Assembly (NCBI RefSeq): GCF_029227915.1
Contig: NC_079877.1
Location: forward strand, 3,658,001 to 3,722,000
DNA: 64,000 nt
Origin: Hydractinia symbiolongicarpus
Taxonomy: Eukaryota; Cnidaria; Hydrozoa; Anthoathecata; Hydractiniidae
Direction: 5' to 3'
Translations under genes and position numbers: made by a program
Notes under the pieces: model-generated
Database searches by the model: none
Seen by the model: only the letters and a program-made list of their open reading frames with translations
What the model was told of the DNA's origin: nothing
In this document: positions 45,494-58,795 of the stretch, piece by piece
Numbering within the stretch: the stretch's first letter is position 1
Layout of the letters: each line of letters starts with the position of its first letter

Positions 45494-48400
45494 TTACTGA
45501 CGGCGAATATGATGCATAAATTTTATGCGTTTTTTACGATGCCTGCAAGTTGGGCAAGTCTTACAATTCCTACATTCCCTTGCACCGACCACCGCACCTA
45601 AAATATTTACAAAGCATTATAGATTTTCAAAGATCTGTTTTTAAAATAAAATTTTGCCAAAGAAAATTTGAAAGTATATATATTTTTCCCTGTACAATTT
45701 TAAATTTTGGATTTTAGATTAAGGATTTTCACTTCAAATATATAGTTTTGACTTTGATTAGGTTAATAATGTTGTTAGTTGAATGTGACGGTGAATTAGC
45801 TGCGTATGTGTTATGTACGTTAAAAATATATATATGTTACATTTATGGCACCTTTGGCCGTCGACTTCTTCTAACTATACCTGCTAATTGGCAAGCCTTG
45901 GCGGCAAGCTGTTCAACAACTGCTGGAAGATGCGTATAATTTGGCAACCCTATTGCATGTGTGTCATCTTCGCTAGATGAAATGGTTTTTAACTCTTCTA
46001 ACGTGGCTATCGGTGTTGCTCCAACAGCGAAGACATTTACACCCATATCTCGCAGCCTTTGAGCTGGTTCTGATAGCATTTGAGCCCAGTTTACCGAGGG
46101 ATCGCCACCTAGGAAAATTATTAACAATAACAAAACAGGAATGATGCCGACAGCCACCAAAACATTAGAAAAAACAAAAACAACAAAAACAACAATATTA
46201 TTAGTAACAATAGAACAACAGCCGAATGAAATAAAAAAAAAGAAATTAAAATAACAAACAAGATAAAAATAGTAACTCTAACCATTTATTCTTCCGTGTT
46301 CTAGCAAAAATAAAATCTTAGGTACACCAGGTCTTCCAGAAACAAATAATTTATCCTTAGCTGCATCTAAAGCTGAATCCGTTCTTCGGCGACCATATGG
46401 ATCTGCTTGTAATTTATTTAGATGTTGTTTTAAAGTATTTGCATCGTTATAGGTTCCTAAGTGAACTGGAACTTTTGCCAAAGTATCAAAAGTAATTATT
46501 CCAATACGAGATACTCCTCCCATTTCAAATTTGTCAATTAAACTTCTTGTAAATTGTTGAATTTGTTGCCAATGTGGCACAGTAGCTGCAGAAGTATCAA
46601 TAGCAATACCAATGTCTAATGGAAGCTGGCATTTACCAACAGCATCAAATACTAAAGAAGAAAAAACGATTAACGGTATATGGAATTTAAAAATCCTCTA
46701 CTACAACAGAATAGAGATATTGCTTTTTGTTTCACAACTTCTATTATCAAAAGCTTTACTCTATAGCTTAGTGAATGAGACAATAAAAATGAGTTTACGG
46801 GTTTACCTGGATCAACTGAACCTGGAGGCATAGCTGGAAGTCTATTTGCTTCTACAACTTCATCCTCTGCTGCAGGAACAGGAGGTACTGGAGGAGCAGG
46901 TGGAACCACTTCCACAGAGGGCTGTGCATTAGCAATAGGTCCCAATGGTGCTGCAGTGGGTAGAGTCTTTACTACAGGTATACTAGGATGTACAGGGTTT
47001 GTAATCGGTCTGGTCGGAACCACAGGCCGACGTGTAGGAAGACTTGGACGCATAGGAGTTGTGCGATGAACCACTGTTGGTAAGTGAGTAGTGAGATGTT
47101 TAGTAGTGTGTCTTGTCATGCCAGATGGTCTTAATACAGTTGGATTAACTGGTTCTGCAGATGGTCGTAAAAGAGATGCCTCTGTCGTGGCTAAATAACA
47201 AATAATATATAGCAAAAACATTATATTGAAAACCTTTGTTTCGATACAAAATCCTTTCTTCACTAAAACTTATTTACTGGTTATTGCACTTTCCCAAGTG
47301 CAATATGGCGTATATATTTTGCGTTTTTCAAATTCTGCAGAAAGAAGACTATTTTTACGAGCCTTCAAGCGGGTAAAGTATCTGCCAAAGATAAGAAACG
47401 GTAAAAATATATGACATATTAAACGAGGTATGTGCGATAACTACTTTATCATCACGAAAACATTCTTTGAATGAAACAATTTTTGAATGAAATGTACATA
47501 ATATTCAAAAGCGTTGTTAGACAACTAATTAAAAAAACATTACATTTTTTCAAAACAAAACAGTATGTTGAGAAACGCAACTCAATTCAATTCTAACTTT
47601 CACTTAACGTTTCTTTAAACAATTTCTTAACTATAAACTAACAAATAAAAATTACTTAATCGAACCATATTAATTTACTTTGATGGACCGTTTAAATTTG
47701 GAGTTGCATGATATTCTGAGAGTTACAAAATAGTTTTCGGTGAGTTTTTTATAGTGTTTCAAGGCTTTAGTTTCACCTTTTTGCCAGCTAATTTTTATCA
47801 CTATTTTAGGCTATTCAATGCCTTTATCTTCCACAGGAATTAATGAAATAAACAAACCACTATTTTTTAAAAATTTGAACTTTGCCAAGACCCCTTAGTC
47901 ACACTCCAAATATTGGGAATTGCACTCTAAATCAGAATAAAAGTTTTATTTTGACACGCGTTGCACAATTCCAACAGTCTAGCTGGTAATAAAAAGAAGC
48001 TATGTATTATTACATACCTGGCTGTATCGTGGCAGCAGCATTTATTGTTAAATGTGCGTGTAGCGTTGGTACTGCATTGGGAAGGCTAAAGAATTAAGAC
48101 TAAGATATCACAAATGACAAATAATAACAATTTAGTGTGAAAATTGTAGATTAATTTAGTAAGTGGACATAGTTTATGAAATTGTTTTCGCACTTAAAAA
48201 ACACCCTAACACTAGATTGCTCACTTAAGCAGGGAAGATATTGTACCAACTTAATGCACAGTTTGCAATACATATCTTTATGCGAATAACATACGAATAC
48301 AAATTATAGGTGGTAATAAAGTTTAACCATTAATTTATTTTGTCAGGATGAGTATTTTACCCAACTGCCGAGACCTTAAGCATCTACGTTCGAGGTCTCG

Positions 48401-51400
48401 TTGAGTGGAAAATAATATACCCACAAAAACAAAGGTTGTTCTTAGTAGGTGAGTAAAACACATATTGATTTAGCTTAATTTTTTTTCTCTAAGCAGCAAA
48501 TTTTCAGCACGTGACTTTTTCGCGCCCGGGGAAATTTTTTTCCGTCTACATCCATTCCCACATCATGCTGAAATATTCTTCCACTAACTGAGAACATATT
48601 AAAGATGAAGAACGGCATAGTATTGGTTAAAGAACCCATATTATTTAAACTTATATAATAACATAACTAGTCTTACTTTGCAGCTTTTCCAGGTATCGGA
48701 GTATTATCATTCAGCACAAGAACTGGATTTGGAGTCGTGTGATGTTGGGTTGGTGTCGGTACAAGTGGGGACTGCCGATGGTTTGTTGGAACTAAAAAAG
48801 AAAAAAGTTCTAATTATCAATGTCATCATCTTACATTGTTTATCTTTTTGCTATCAAATATCCGGGGCGATTTAACCGCATAAAATAAGCCTAAAAAGAT
48901 GCTTAAGCTATGATATATATAGTATAGAAATTGATGGGCGTTGGGAGAAAATATTGGTATGACATCATTATTTTCAAAGTAATGATACTTCGCAGCAATA
49001 CAGTGTAAAATAAAAGTTATTGATCGGCGTGAAAATAAACCTTGGTGTGACGTCATCATTTTAAGTATTTTTGGCCCTGATCATTACGAGCCGATGATAT
49101 TGGTTTGCGCGTGACTTTTGTTTGCTTGTTTCTATGTTAAATACCGTTTAAGACAGTTCAAAAAAAGAGTAAAAACAATGCTAAATTAATAAATAAATTT
49201 AAATAAAAAAAGTTAGTTAATGGTGGGTTACCACCATTCTAGGTTTTAGTGAAACTTGACTAAGATTCGATAAAAAAATTATACATCTTACCACAATTGC
49301 CACAAGGTATTCCATTACCTAAAAAATGTTACTAAAACTAAGACTATGCTAATGAACAATTGTGGCATCCTTTCCAATTTTAGTATTCCCCAAGATAACA
49401 TTCATACACAGCCATTTTTAATACTCAAACAGATACGAGAACAGTTCTTTAAAGTAAAACTTCCGTATTCCGGACATCTTTCATAACAGACATCTCTTTT
49501 CAACAGACTCTTTTCGTAGAAACGTATGAAACGACAATTAAGCTCTCCTAACAAAATGTCTATGTAATGGGCGTCATTTCAAAGTTTAAATTTTTCTTTT
49601 TTCTAGAACCGGCTTCTTTACAGTATGCACGACTAACATGGACCATGTAAAATAACAGAATTTTGTCAATAATTTAATAAATATTCATTAAAATATTCCT
49701 GATGTGTTGATTTTGGTCACATTAATCTCCCTAAATCAGTCTTTTGACACAATTTGCGTTAATTCTGCTTACCCAGAGGAGGTTTGTTGAGCAAAATATG
49801 TAAATTTGGGCACCTCTATGATGGATAGTGCCATCTATAGAGAGGTTTCACTCTATTAGTTTATTGTTGTGTACCGCTCGACTTTGTCCTGTCAGTTACT
49901 TATTTTATATTACCTACTTACTTACTTACTTAATTACTTTGTTAGTCTTGCTTTGCTTGTTTAAAGATTATTACATCTCCCATTGGAACAGAAAAGGAAT
50001 AAATTTCCAAATCAAAAAGAATTTCTACATACATGCTCATCAACAGATTTTTATATATTTATATACCTTGCAGAACTTCATAAGGTACGTGAATATCAAT
50101 TTGCCATTTCCCTACATCAAAGATAAAAAAACATTCAGATGAAGATTGTTGGTTACTTACTTCCACATCCTGGTTTGCAAGGTGGCAGTGTAGTACCTTG
50201 GTCCAAAAGCTCAATATCGTCCTCTTCAGTAGCTACTACATCTGCATGTGGCGTTTGCCCAATCTGTGCGTCATGAGTAATGTGTGCGGCGTGTGTGTGT
50301 GCGGCATGTGCGGCGTGTTCATGCGTTTCTTCATCTTCGCAAACTGGTTCACATGGTCGTTTAGCATGTTCACAACCCGGTGCACATGTGCCAGTGGCTG
50401 CACAACCTGGTTGACAGGGTGTATGTGCATAATAAGGCGGTGGGGGAGGAGGTGGAGGTGGAGGTGGTGGGGGAGGTGGAGGCGGCGGCGGAGGTGGGGG
50501 TGGTGGTGCTTGAGAATATTCTAAATGCATTGTAAAAGCATGAAATGCATGATATATATAAGACTTTATATAATTGGTTCTTTAACAATGAATTGCAGAG
50601 TAGGTGACATGTATGTATGATTTAAATTACTAATATTACAAAACATTGACTGTGACAGCAATAATGTCCACTAAGAAAGGAAGTTTTAACTTACGTAGGC
50701 TTGTACAACCAGCACAGTTATTGCAATCGCTACATTGTGGCGCAGTTGGTGAATAAACATCACACATGGCACATGTCTGTTGGCACCGTCGTCGAATCCT
50801 TGGATGTTTTTTACCTTCAGCACACAAACCCAGTTCCTTGAGATATAGACATTTTTCTTTTGGATCCAAATCACGACAAATGGATGCTGTTAAAAGAAGA
50901 AGTTTGTGTTAAATAAATGAGACGTTGTATAGGTATTGTAAATCATGAAACAAAAGGTCTGGCCACTTGTTGGGAAATATCATGCTGTATATTATGTAAT
51001 ATGCATGCTTTTTTAAAGATTTTTTTCCTTGTTTTAATTTTGGGATAGTAATAAAAAAAAGAAAAAAAACACAAAAGCATTTTGTTTGCGTTTTATTTGA
51101 GATATAAAAGTGTTATAAAGTCGATAACACATATAAGAAAAAAGCACATGACTGAAACCAAAAAGTTAGACTTTGTAAAAATAAAATTTACAGACGCAAG
51201 AAAAGACATGGCTTGAACATTTGTGTTTGTTTTTTCATTTATTTGTGCATGCGTATATGAATGGTGCAGGAGAGATGTTCAAATACACAAATGATCAAAT
51301 ACCTTGCCTTCTCTTCGAAGCTGTCGCAGCTACAAAAAAGAAAAATGAATTGCTCTCATAGAAATGCAACAAATGTTTCACAGAATCCTATCTGGAAAAA

Positions 51401-54400
51401 TAAGTAGTTAAAAATGTTGATTTAATTATTGCGCAAAATCGTATTTGCTTTCAGAATGTAGAAAGATATTTGCAAAATTAGTTTAACTTTTAAATATGGT
51501 GAAAAACTCGTTGGTATTTACAAAACAAAAACAAAAATGAAACTATATTTATCCTGCTATTAACAATCTTATTGCCTTTATGAAAAAGCGTATATCAATG
51601 GAATGGGTTGGTTTTACTGCCATATGTATCACCACGGAATGCACTTTCACCATAAAACATCATCCGCAGAAACGTTTAAAAATCCAGTTAAATAATTTTT
51701 AATTTAAATTTGTTTTCTTAAAAGTAATCTTTTTGTGCCTCAAAACCAGGCGATGCTAAGGATGCACGAAATAACGATACTTAAATATGTACAATGAGAG
51801 GATACCTGAATCACGATTAAAAAGATACGCGAATCTGTAAATTTTCCATGGGGGTAACAACTAGTCTATATAAACATTAAGTTATTTTTTGAATATAAAA
51901 AAGATTGTAATAAACGTACTTTCTACTTGTCCATGAACTCCTTCTTTGATTCCAAATGGCGCTAAATAAAATTGAAGAAATTGACTGAATACCATTTAAA
52001 CATAATTAGCAATAAATCAAAGTTGACGCCCTATAAAATGACTGAAAAAAAGTTCTCAATGGAAAAATTCAAAATCTTTGAACAAAAATTGCAAGGGTAT
52101 GGAAAGCTGCCCAGATTACCTTGGGTACAAACGAGAAAAAATTCTGCGAATATCTTTAGGACCGGTCAGGAAGAGTAAGAGTATTGGTATTAGTATTATT
52201 ATCAATAATTAATGTTATTATCCACCCATAAGAATTCCTCTGTCAAATAAATTTAGATACCTGTATTTATTTTTTAGATACTACTATTTTGACTCTCCTT
52301 CGCTTTTAAATTTTATAAAGCGCTATTATTTTAAACAATCTCAAAGGAGGAGAATGGCGGGAAAAAAGAATGCTATACCATATGCTATATATTTTTGAAT
52401 GTCGTATATATTTTAAAGAGAAATATTTTTTAAATTGTTGTTGTAATGAAAGAAGAAGAAATATTTACAATTCTATCTTAAAGTGGATGATGAAACAGAT
52501 ACTTAATTCAGTGCGAAATCGAATATTACAATTATTCAGTCTCGCTTTGATAATATTAAAATCAGCCAAGGCCTTGTCAAATATCGAAAGCTCAACTGAA
52601 TAATTTTCGACCTCCGATTTCACCTCATTCAATACCTGTTTAATATTAATAATTTTTTAAGAATTTTTTTTAAGTTCCTGCTACTTGGTATGGCGGGTGA
52701 TGTGAGTTACCATTTTGAAAGGGCTGTATCTTTTTGGCACGCTGCATCAGTTTTTCTAGAAGTAGATTGACTCTCCTTCAAAGTCAAGTGATTTCCGGGT
52801 CTCTCTAGCCTGCTATATCCAGGCGATAGGGCGACGCAACGACTTTCCAGTCAGGAAATGGTCAAATGAATTAATTAATTAAAAATATCATATCCAGCTT
52901 CTTGATAACCATTTTACTCCATACAATTCTATTGAAAGGTATTTTTCCTTTGTTTAGCTCCAGCGTTCCATTTCTTTTGCCATTTACACCGCACAATGCA
53001 TTTTGTCGACGTCATTTCCGACGCTTAGAATTATGTTTTTGTGTAATTCATGACGTAGTACCCTTGCCCCGCCCGACCTCACTCCCTATCCCACCAAAAA
53101 CAATCGACAACAAAGATCAACTTCAGACTAAACATGGTTGTTTTAAATCACTATTAATTGATACTTTTGATGTAATTTCATACTGACATCCAAAGAATTA
53201 GAGCGGGCTAAAATTTCACAAATTCTCCGATCAAAGGCACGTAGTAAACTTTAACCATTGTAGGTAAAGTTTAATTATTTACCTAAAACATAAAAGGTCC
53301 ATGAATTTACAATTTTTTTCCTCTAACTGGGCATTTTCGGCTACGCTTTTGGCAATGCGTCATGTTTGGCGCAAAAGACACTGTTTTTACCTGGATTAGA
53401 AGGTGGTTGCAGAACTTCCATTGTTTCCATCTCCATAGTTTTCGCAAGATGGTTGTGCACTTTATCTAACAGTAAATTCTTTATAAGACCTAACGCTTTT
53501 GCATCTGTTAAAGGTTTCCCTAGCAGTTTATTGATCTCCGCAACTTCGTTGGCTGCATAAAGTCTTTTTAAGTTACTAGCTCCTGATGAGCCGACTTCTG
53601 TTGGATCTGTTTTGGCTTGTTTTGCACTGTCTGTAGGGTCTAAACAAAGTAGTTTAACTATTTTGTTATAGCTTATATAGGATGTTTTTCCCTCTTTTTT
53701 GGCTAGTTTTACATATTGGTATCTTTTTTGTACCTGTTTTCATAAGGAAAAAAAAATCTTAATATTAAAAAGGCCGTTAGTAATGTTCTCGGAAGGTTCA
53801 TAGTTGGGTTAAAGTTGTTCGGAGAAAATTACCAGTCGGGACTTTAGTCAGCCCGGGCAAGCTTTTAAGCAGGAGAAATTTTAATCACCCACCATTAAAA
53901 TTTTCCCGATATCCCCGTTTTTTCCTTGATTAGGTAGTTTAATTCAGAACGAGTTTTCTTAAACTTAATACATTGCAATAATCTCCAACGGCAAGATTGA
54001 CATGCTATGGCAACTTGATGATCTAGTTAGATGGTTAGTAGATTATATTCTGATTGAAAGAATCATTCTAAATAGAAATATATGTTAAAAGAATAACAGA
54101 CCTTTTTGATGCTGGAGTTCGGATAGCAGTTGTTTAACAACCGGACCAGATATCCTATGTGTCTTGTTACCAATGACAACAATAGCGCTCATATCTAGAG
54201 AAAGAAAAACCAGAGTTCACTGAATCTTTCTTTCATTAGAAATTTTTAAGTTAAATTTGGCGGGAAGACATTATTGTGCGAAGAGACAGAATTGGTGGAA
54301 TTTAATTTGACGGGTGAGAAAAAATATAAAATATGGCGGAGAGCAAAAATCAATAGCTTGCTTTGAAAACAGAGACATGAAAGTTACTATATTTTCTTTT

Positions 54401-56723
54401 TGAATCGGGATCAGCTTTATTTTCTACAATAACATCCATAAAAAGCGTAGGTATTTTTTTTCTTTTCTACAAAATTTCTTCCCTGAAAGTGCACTTAAAG
54501 TTGTAATTTACTTTGCACTCGCTACACACATCATCAGCAAAAAAAATGGATTTCCCTGAAATGCATTTACTATCACTTAAAATTAATTCTTTGTCGGTTA
54601 TATTTTTCCGCTTTTTTTCTCTACCTTCCTACAAGATAATTCATGTTATATATTTATTAAAGGAAAAACTGAGTTACCTTTTCCCTTCTGTTCTTGTTTC
54701 CTCTGAACTAAAAATAAAAAAAAAATTTCTGTTTGTCAACATGTATTAGTTTAATTCACCCTAAGCTGCACTAGATAAAAATAAAAAGCTAGAAGCGATA
54801 ACTAGAATAAATTTATATGATCATATGTTGATTTTTAATCTTTACCGTTCTTTAGCTCCAAAAAGGGGATGTTTTTTAAAGCTTAACTCCGGCGAAAAAA
54901 CAACAACTTAATTTAATATGAAAGAGCTTACACTTAACCACAAGTTTATCAAGTTTATATACTTGGAACACAATATAAACAAAAACCAAATTGTGGCTTT
55001 GCAACGTTTTAAATGTTCACGCTGTTTATTGATAAAATAGAAAGCTATAGTATATAAGACTAGTCTGATAGATGTACAAACATATAAATGTCGATGTAAG
55101 GTAGCTATGAAATTCGGCATAAATAAAATAATAATAACAGTAATACAATATGTGGAATAAAAATGTAAATTAAGGTAAAAATTCATGCTCATGCGTATGT
55201 ATGATTTTTACCTTTTTCAAATTTATTTTTCTTTTCAGCTTTTTCATTTGTGGAATTTTTGCGTATATATGTTGTTTCTCCTGTGCATATGAAAAAGGTG
55301 TAAGAATTATATTATTATCACTTTTAAAAAGTATAAACTTGTATAATATTGCATTGAAGAACGTATTTATCACTGCAAGACTGCCTTCGTGCATTGCAGT
55401 CATGGCTAGTGTGAGGACGGATGACAAAAGGGGATGCAGCAACATGTGTCCGCATTTTTGTCAACCGCGCTCAAACTTTTCTAGATATTAGTAAAGATAA
55501 AAAGGCGTAGCTCATAATGGAGCGAGTATGCTTGTGTATGACTTACGTGAGGCGCCATCATCGTTAAATTTAGCGGTAGATTCTTCTACTGATTTTGTTG
55601 TGTTTGTGAGTGAAGTGCTTGCATGAGAAACTGAGAAGAAAAAAGTAAGATGCATAACAGATTATGCAGGTGATTCTTGCCTGTGATTCTTGCCTGTGAC
55701 TCACAGGCAAGAATCACCGAGTATCAACAAAAATTAACTTTTGAGTTTTTTAATAGATGCATGGAGAATGCTGTCATACTCATAACAAATTCACGAATGG
55801 TCAATATATAAAAACATAACCCGCTTGCTTATCAATTTCGATTAATTAACATGAACTTCTCATAAAAAATATACAGAAGTACAGAAGTTTAAATTAGCAG
55901 AACCATTAAAGCGTCTTGTGATAAAGTTCTTTCGTGTCCTTCTTTTGAAGTAAGTAAGTATTTATGACAGATCTTTCGGCTAAGGAATGACAGTGGCAGC
56001 ACCATACATACCATAGGAGGCCCATCATGCTTGTTCCCCACGTCTTGGAGGGAATTCTTATAAATTCACTTTCTAGAATACCTACAAATGAGCCCTCCCA
56101 CCATGTTTTATGGACGTCTAAAAAGTCTAAACTTTTTGAGTATGTAGAGTTGTTTTTACTTTGGTATAAAAATGTGAACAATTATAGCAAACGAGTGTAT
56201 ATTTTTTGACAATTTTGAGTAACAATATTGTTCACTATATAAATAATTATCAAATGGGCTAGATATTAATAACAATTATTAATTATAATTAAATTATTAA
56301 TTTTAAATCATTATGTGTATAGCAGTAATGCGTAGTTTTTTTACATCATACTTTGCAAAAATGTGGGGTTGGAGTATACCTCCCTGCCCCTCTCCGGCCC
56401 TCTCCACGATGTGATGGGCGTGCGTGAGGTAATACCTTATACATACATGTTGAGAAAGCTTTGTTACATCTTTAACATTTCCGCATTAAGATAATTCGTG
56501 ACCGTGTAGGGTATACGTTTATTGGGGAGGTGACAAAGTCACAAACAACAGCGTTGAAATATCCTTCTGAAATAAACTCTCGACTGAAAAGAAGAATATG
56601 TTATAATATTGTCCTACCTCTGGATCGCTTCTTGATAATTCTATTTGTCTTGTGTCTGAAGCCTTCTACAATGAATCCATTCAGCATTAAGATTATTAAC
56701 ACAAGTATGCAGAAATGCTTCAT
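45494..56723 (-). CDS. Secreted modular protein: ShKT, polyproline/Cys, Pro-Thr linker and VWA domain
   Basis: Seventeen exons: 56618-56723, 55547-55630, 54678-54707, 54102-54194, 53391-53639, 51920-51961, 51303-51329, 50695-50886, 50161-50520, 50067-50111, 49292-49318, 48677-48791, 48018-48085, 46807-47190, 46283-46651, 45881-46108 and 45494-45597. They give about 840 residues. Intron phases are 1 except one phase 2 (after 48677), matched by the next exon. An optional Lys-rich exon (55212-55238) also fits. Modules: signal peptide with a nearby dibasic KKR; charged linkers; an ShKT domain at about 211-255 (ICRDLDPKEKC..C..RRRCQQTCAMC); SDCNNCAGC; a run of 24 Pro, then paired Cys (PCQPGCAATGTCAPGC, PCEPVC, PCKPGCG) with a His/Ala stretch; a Pro/Thr linker 480-607; VWA 608-806; and a Cys/Arg-rich end. 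Polyproline with Cys pairs recalls minicollagens and other nematocyst capsule proteins; that role is inferred. Confidence 0.8.
52180..53390. other. Intron of the VWA/ShKT gene
   Basis: The stretch lies between exons 53391-53639 and 51920-51961. Plus-strand frames at 52370-52603 and 52902-53186 lack motifs and splice support. Confidence 0.5.
55669..55718. other. Strong palindrome with duplicated arm in an intron
   Basis: TGATTCTTGCCTGTGA at 55684-55699 pairs perfectly with 55701-55716 around a single C. A second copy of the left arm (55669-55686) gives an alternative 18-bp pairing. It lies about 40 bp before the 84-nt exon of the VWA/ShKT gene. Confidence 0.7.
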
Positions 56724-58414
56724 CTTGAAAACTCAGCAGAAGTATGGGATGCAGAATAAATTGAATTTAATTTCTGTACAATAATTTTACACATATTTTC
56801 ACTCTGTTTAATTCTTTCAAATCATAATTACATCACTTTATTAATCTTTTTTGTTCGACATATAAATTCTTAGTCTTTATATTCTTGGTTCAGTCCTATT
56901 TGCTTATAATTTCTTTTTAATGTTTTCGGTTAATCACTGGAATGGAACCATGTGACTTATTAATGCACACTTTGTGCAATGAAGCGTGTGATATGCTTAA
57001 ACAATTATTAATTTTTTTTAGCACCTCTACTCATAATCAGCGTTTTTAGAGAAACATTTTTTCTCTATTATATACTTTCTTAGCAATCTTAGAGATCTGA
57101 TGGGTACCAAATAATGGATGGATATGACGAGTAATTATAGCAGGGCTCGAAAATCATGCATCACAATGGATACCGAATTTTTTTCACTTCAAAAACATTC
57201 AAGTAATTTTACTTCCATATGACCTTAAATAAATCAAAATATGTACAACCAATTTGTATTTGCAAGTTACCTTCTTAGCTTAGTTTAGCTTCTTATTAGA
57301 AAATCAGCATTTTATTCACGATAAACCCCAGAAGAAGGACTTTAATTCAAATTTCCTTGAAGTATTTTCATATCTGCGCGCAGCATTATGCACATAACGA
57401 ACACTGCGTTCACTTCTAAAGGCCTGATTTTATTTTACAACTTAAGTTTAGAAGAAAAAAAACTTTAATATATAAATGACTTTCTTTATCACAAAAAGGT
57501 AAATACAGTTCACTGTTGCCACAAAAAAAATGTACCTTATCACCACGCATTTAGCTACTTGAACATTTAAAGTTTGATAAAATACAATTTTTTATTTTTA
57601 TTAAAACTGTCACTTGCAAGTAGATATAGCTAAATCAAAAATCAAAACGACGCCCCTAAACTAAAAAAATGGAAATGGCGCCAAAATGTTAAATTTAGCA
57701 CACTCTGTCGTATTTCTTTATGAAGTTTAATGAATAAAAAAACACCAGATTTTGCAGAACAATTTCTTTAATTTTTAAAGTCGTTTGACATCCAGAAAAA
57801 AATTGTCTCTGATTAGCACTGGCGAAAATTTTTGTTTTGGCTGTAAAACAAAGGACCTAATTGACCAGTCCCACAACCACCTTTAGGTTAAATTCAATGT
57901 CTTCATATTCTGCATGTTATACATGTTTTTTTTCTAACGAAGTAAATTTACATGGAACCGCAGGAAGGGTTTTTTAAAATGTTGTTTCGTAAAAAGAACA
58001 TAACGTTATTGTCTCTGAACCTCTTCAAGACCAATCCTTTAAACAGATATTTTTGGAATTTAAAGCGTTTTCTAGAAAAAGAAAGTTGCTAATTATCGAT
58101 CTTGAATCTTGATCCTCAGCCAATACAATCACAGCTTTGAATACCAAAAATTTAAAGGTTAAACAATTTATTTGAAATTGTTGCAATTATGGTATGATAA
58201 ATTTCACATTGTACGGTCAGTAATTTTTTTAACGACAAAACAACATTTGAAAATAAAAGTAAAAACTCACATGAGAAAGAATGTGTAATAATAAATACTA
58301 TAACATAAAAATACAATTTGTGAAACCAAATATATATAATTTATAAGTATAAAAAGATTTCGTATATACAAATGTCATGTATTTGAAAAGTTCTAAACTT
58401 GGAGGATATCAACA
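56724..58414. other. Stretch between VWA/ShKT gene start and glycosyltransferase 3' end
   Basis: It is the 5' flank of the gene starting at 56723. No exon or known repeat was recognised. Confidence 0.35.
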
Positions 58415-58795
58415 TCTCTAAAAGATTCTGCCACTTGGAGAATGTAAGCATCTCCAGAAAATGCTAATTGGAGAAACATCTCCAAGATATTCTGTAATAT
58501 GGAGAATATGCTGCCACGTGGAAGATGTCATCATTGGCAAAAATGTCTGATTCTTAGAGAATGTCAGCGACTCCAGAACATGCTGCAATTTAAAAAATGT
58601 CAACATCTGCAGAACGTGTTGCCACTTAAAGAATGTCAACATCTTCCAGAACACGGTCGTACTTGCAGAATGTCCTTCAAAGGTTTACTTTCAAAAATGA
58701 AATGATGAAAATATTAAGGATATGTTTTTTGCAGAATGTTAACACGTTGCAGGATAAGTTACTACTTGCAGAAGTTCAGCATCTTCTATACTGTA
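58415..58795. repeat. Degenerate minisatellite of about 40 bp overlapping a gene's 3' end
   Basis: Variants of CTTGCAGAATGTCAACATCT followed by (C/T)CAGAACATG recur about eight times. The last copies (58733-58795) cover the stop codon and final codons of the glycosyltransferase at 58776. The plus and minus frames across the array are by-products. Confidence 0.75.

Noticed and set aside
50198-50524. 108-codon plus frame rich in Trp/Arg/Cys
   Set aside because: Exact antisense of the polyproline exon of the VWA/ShKT gene.
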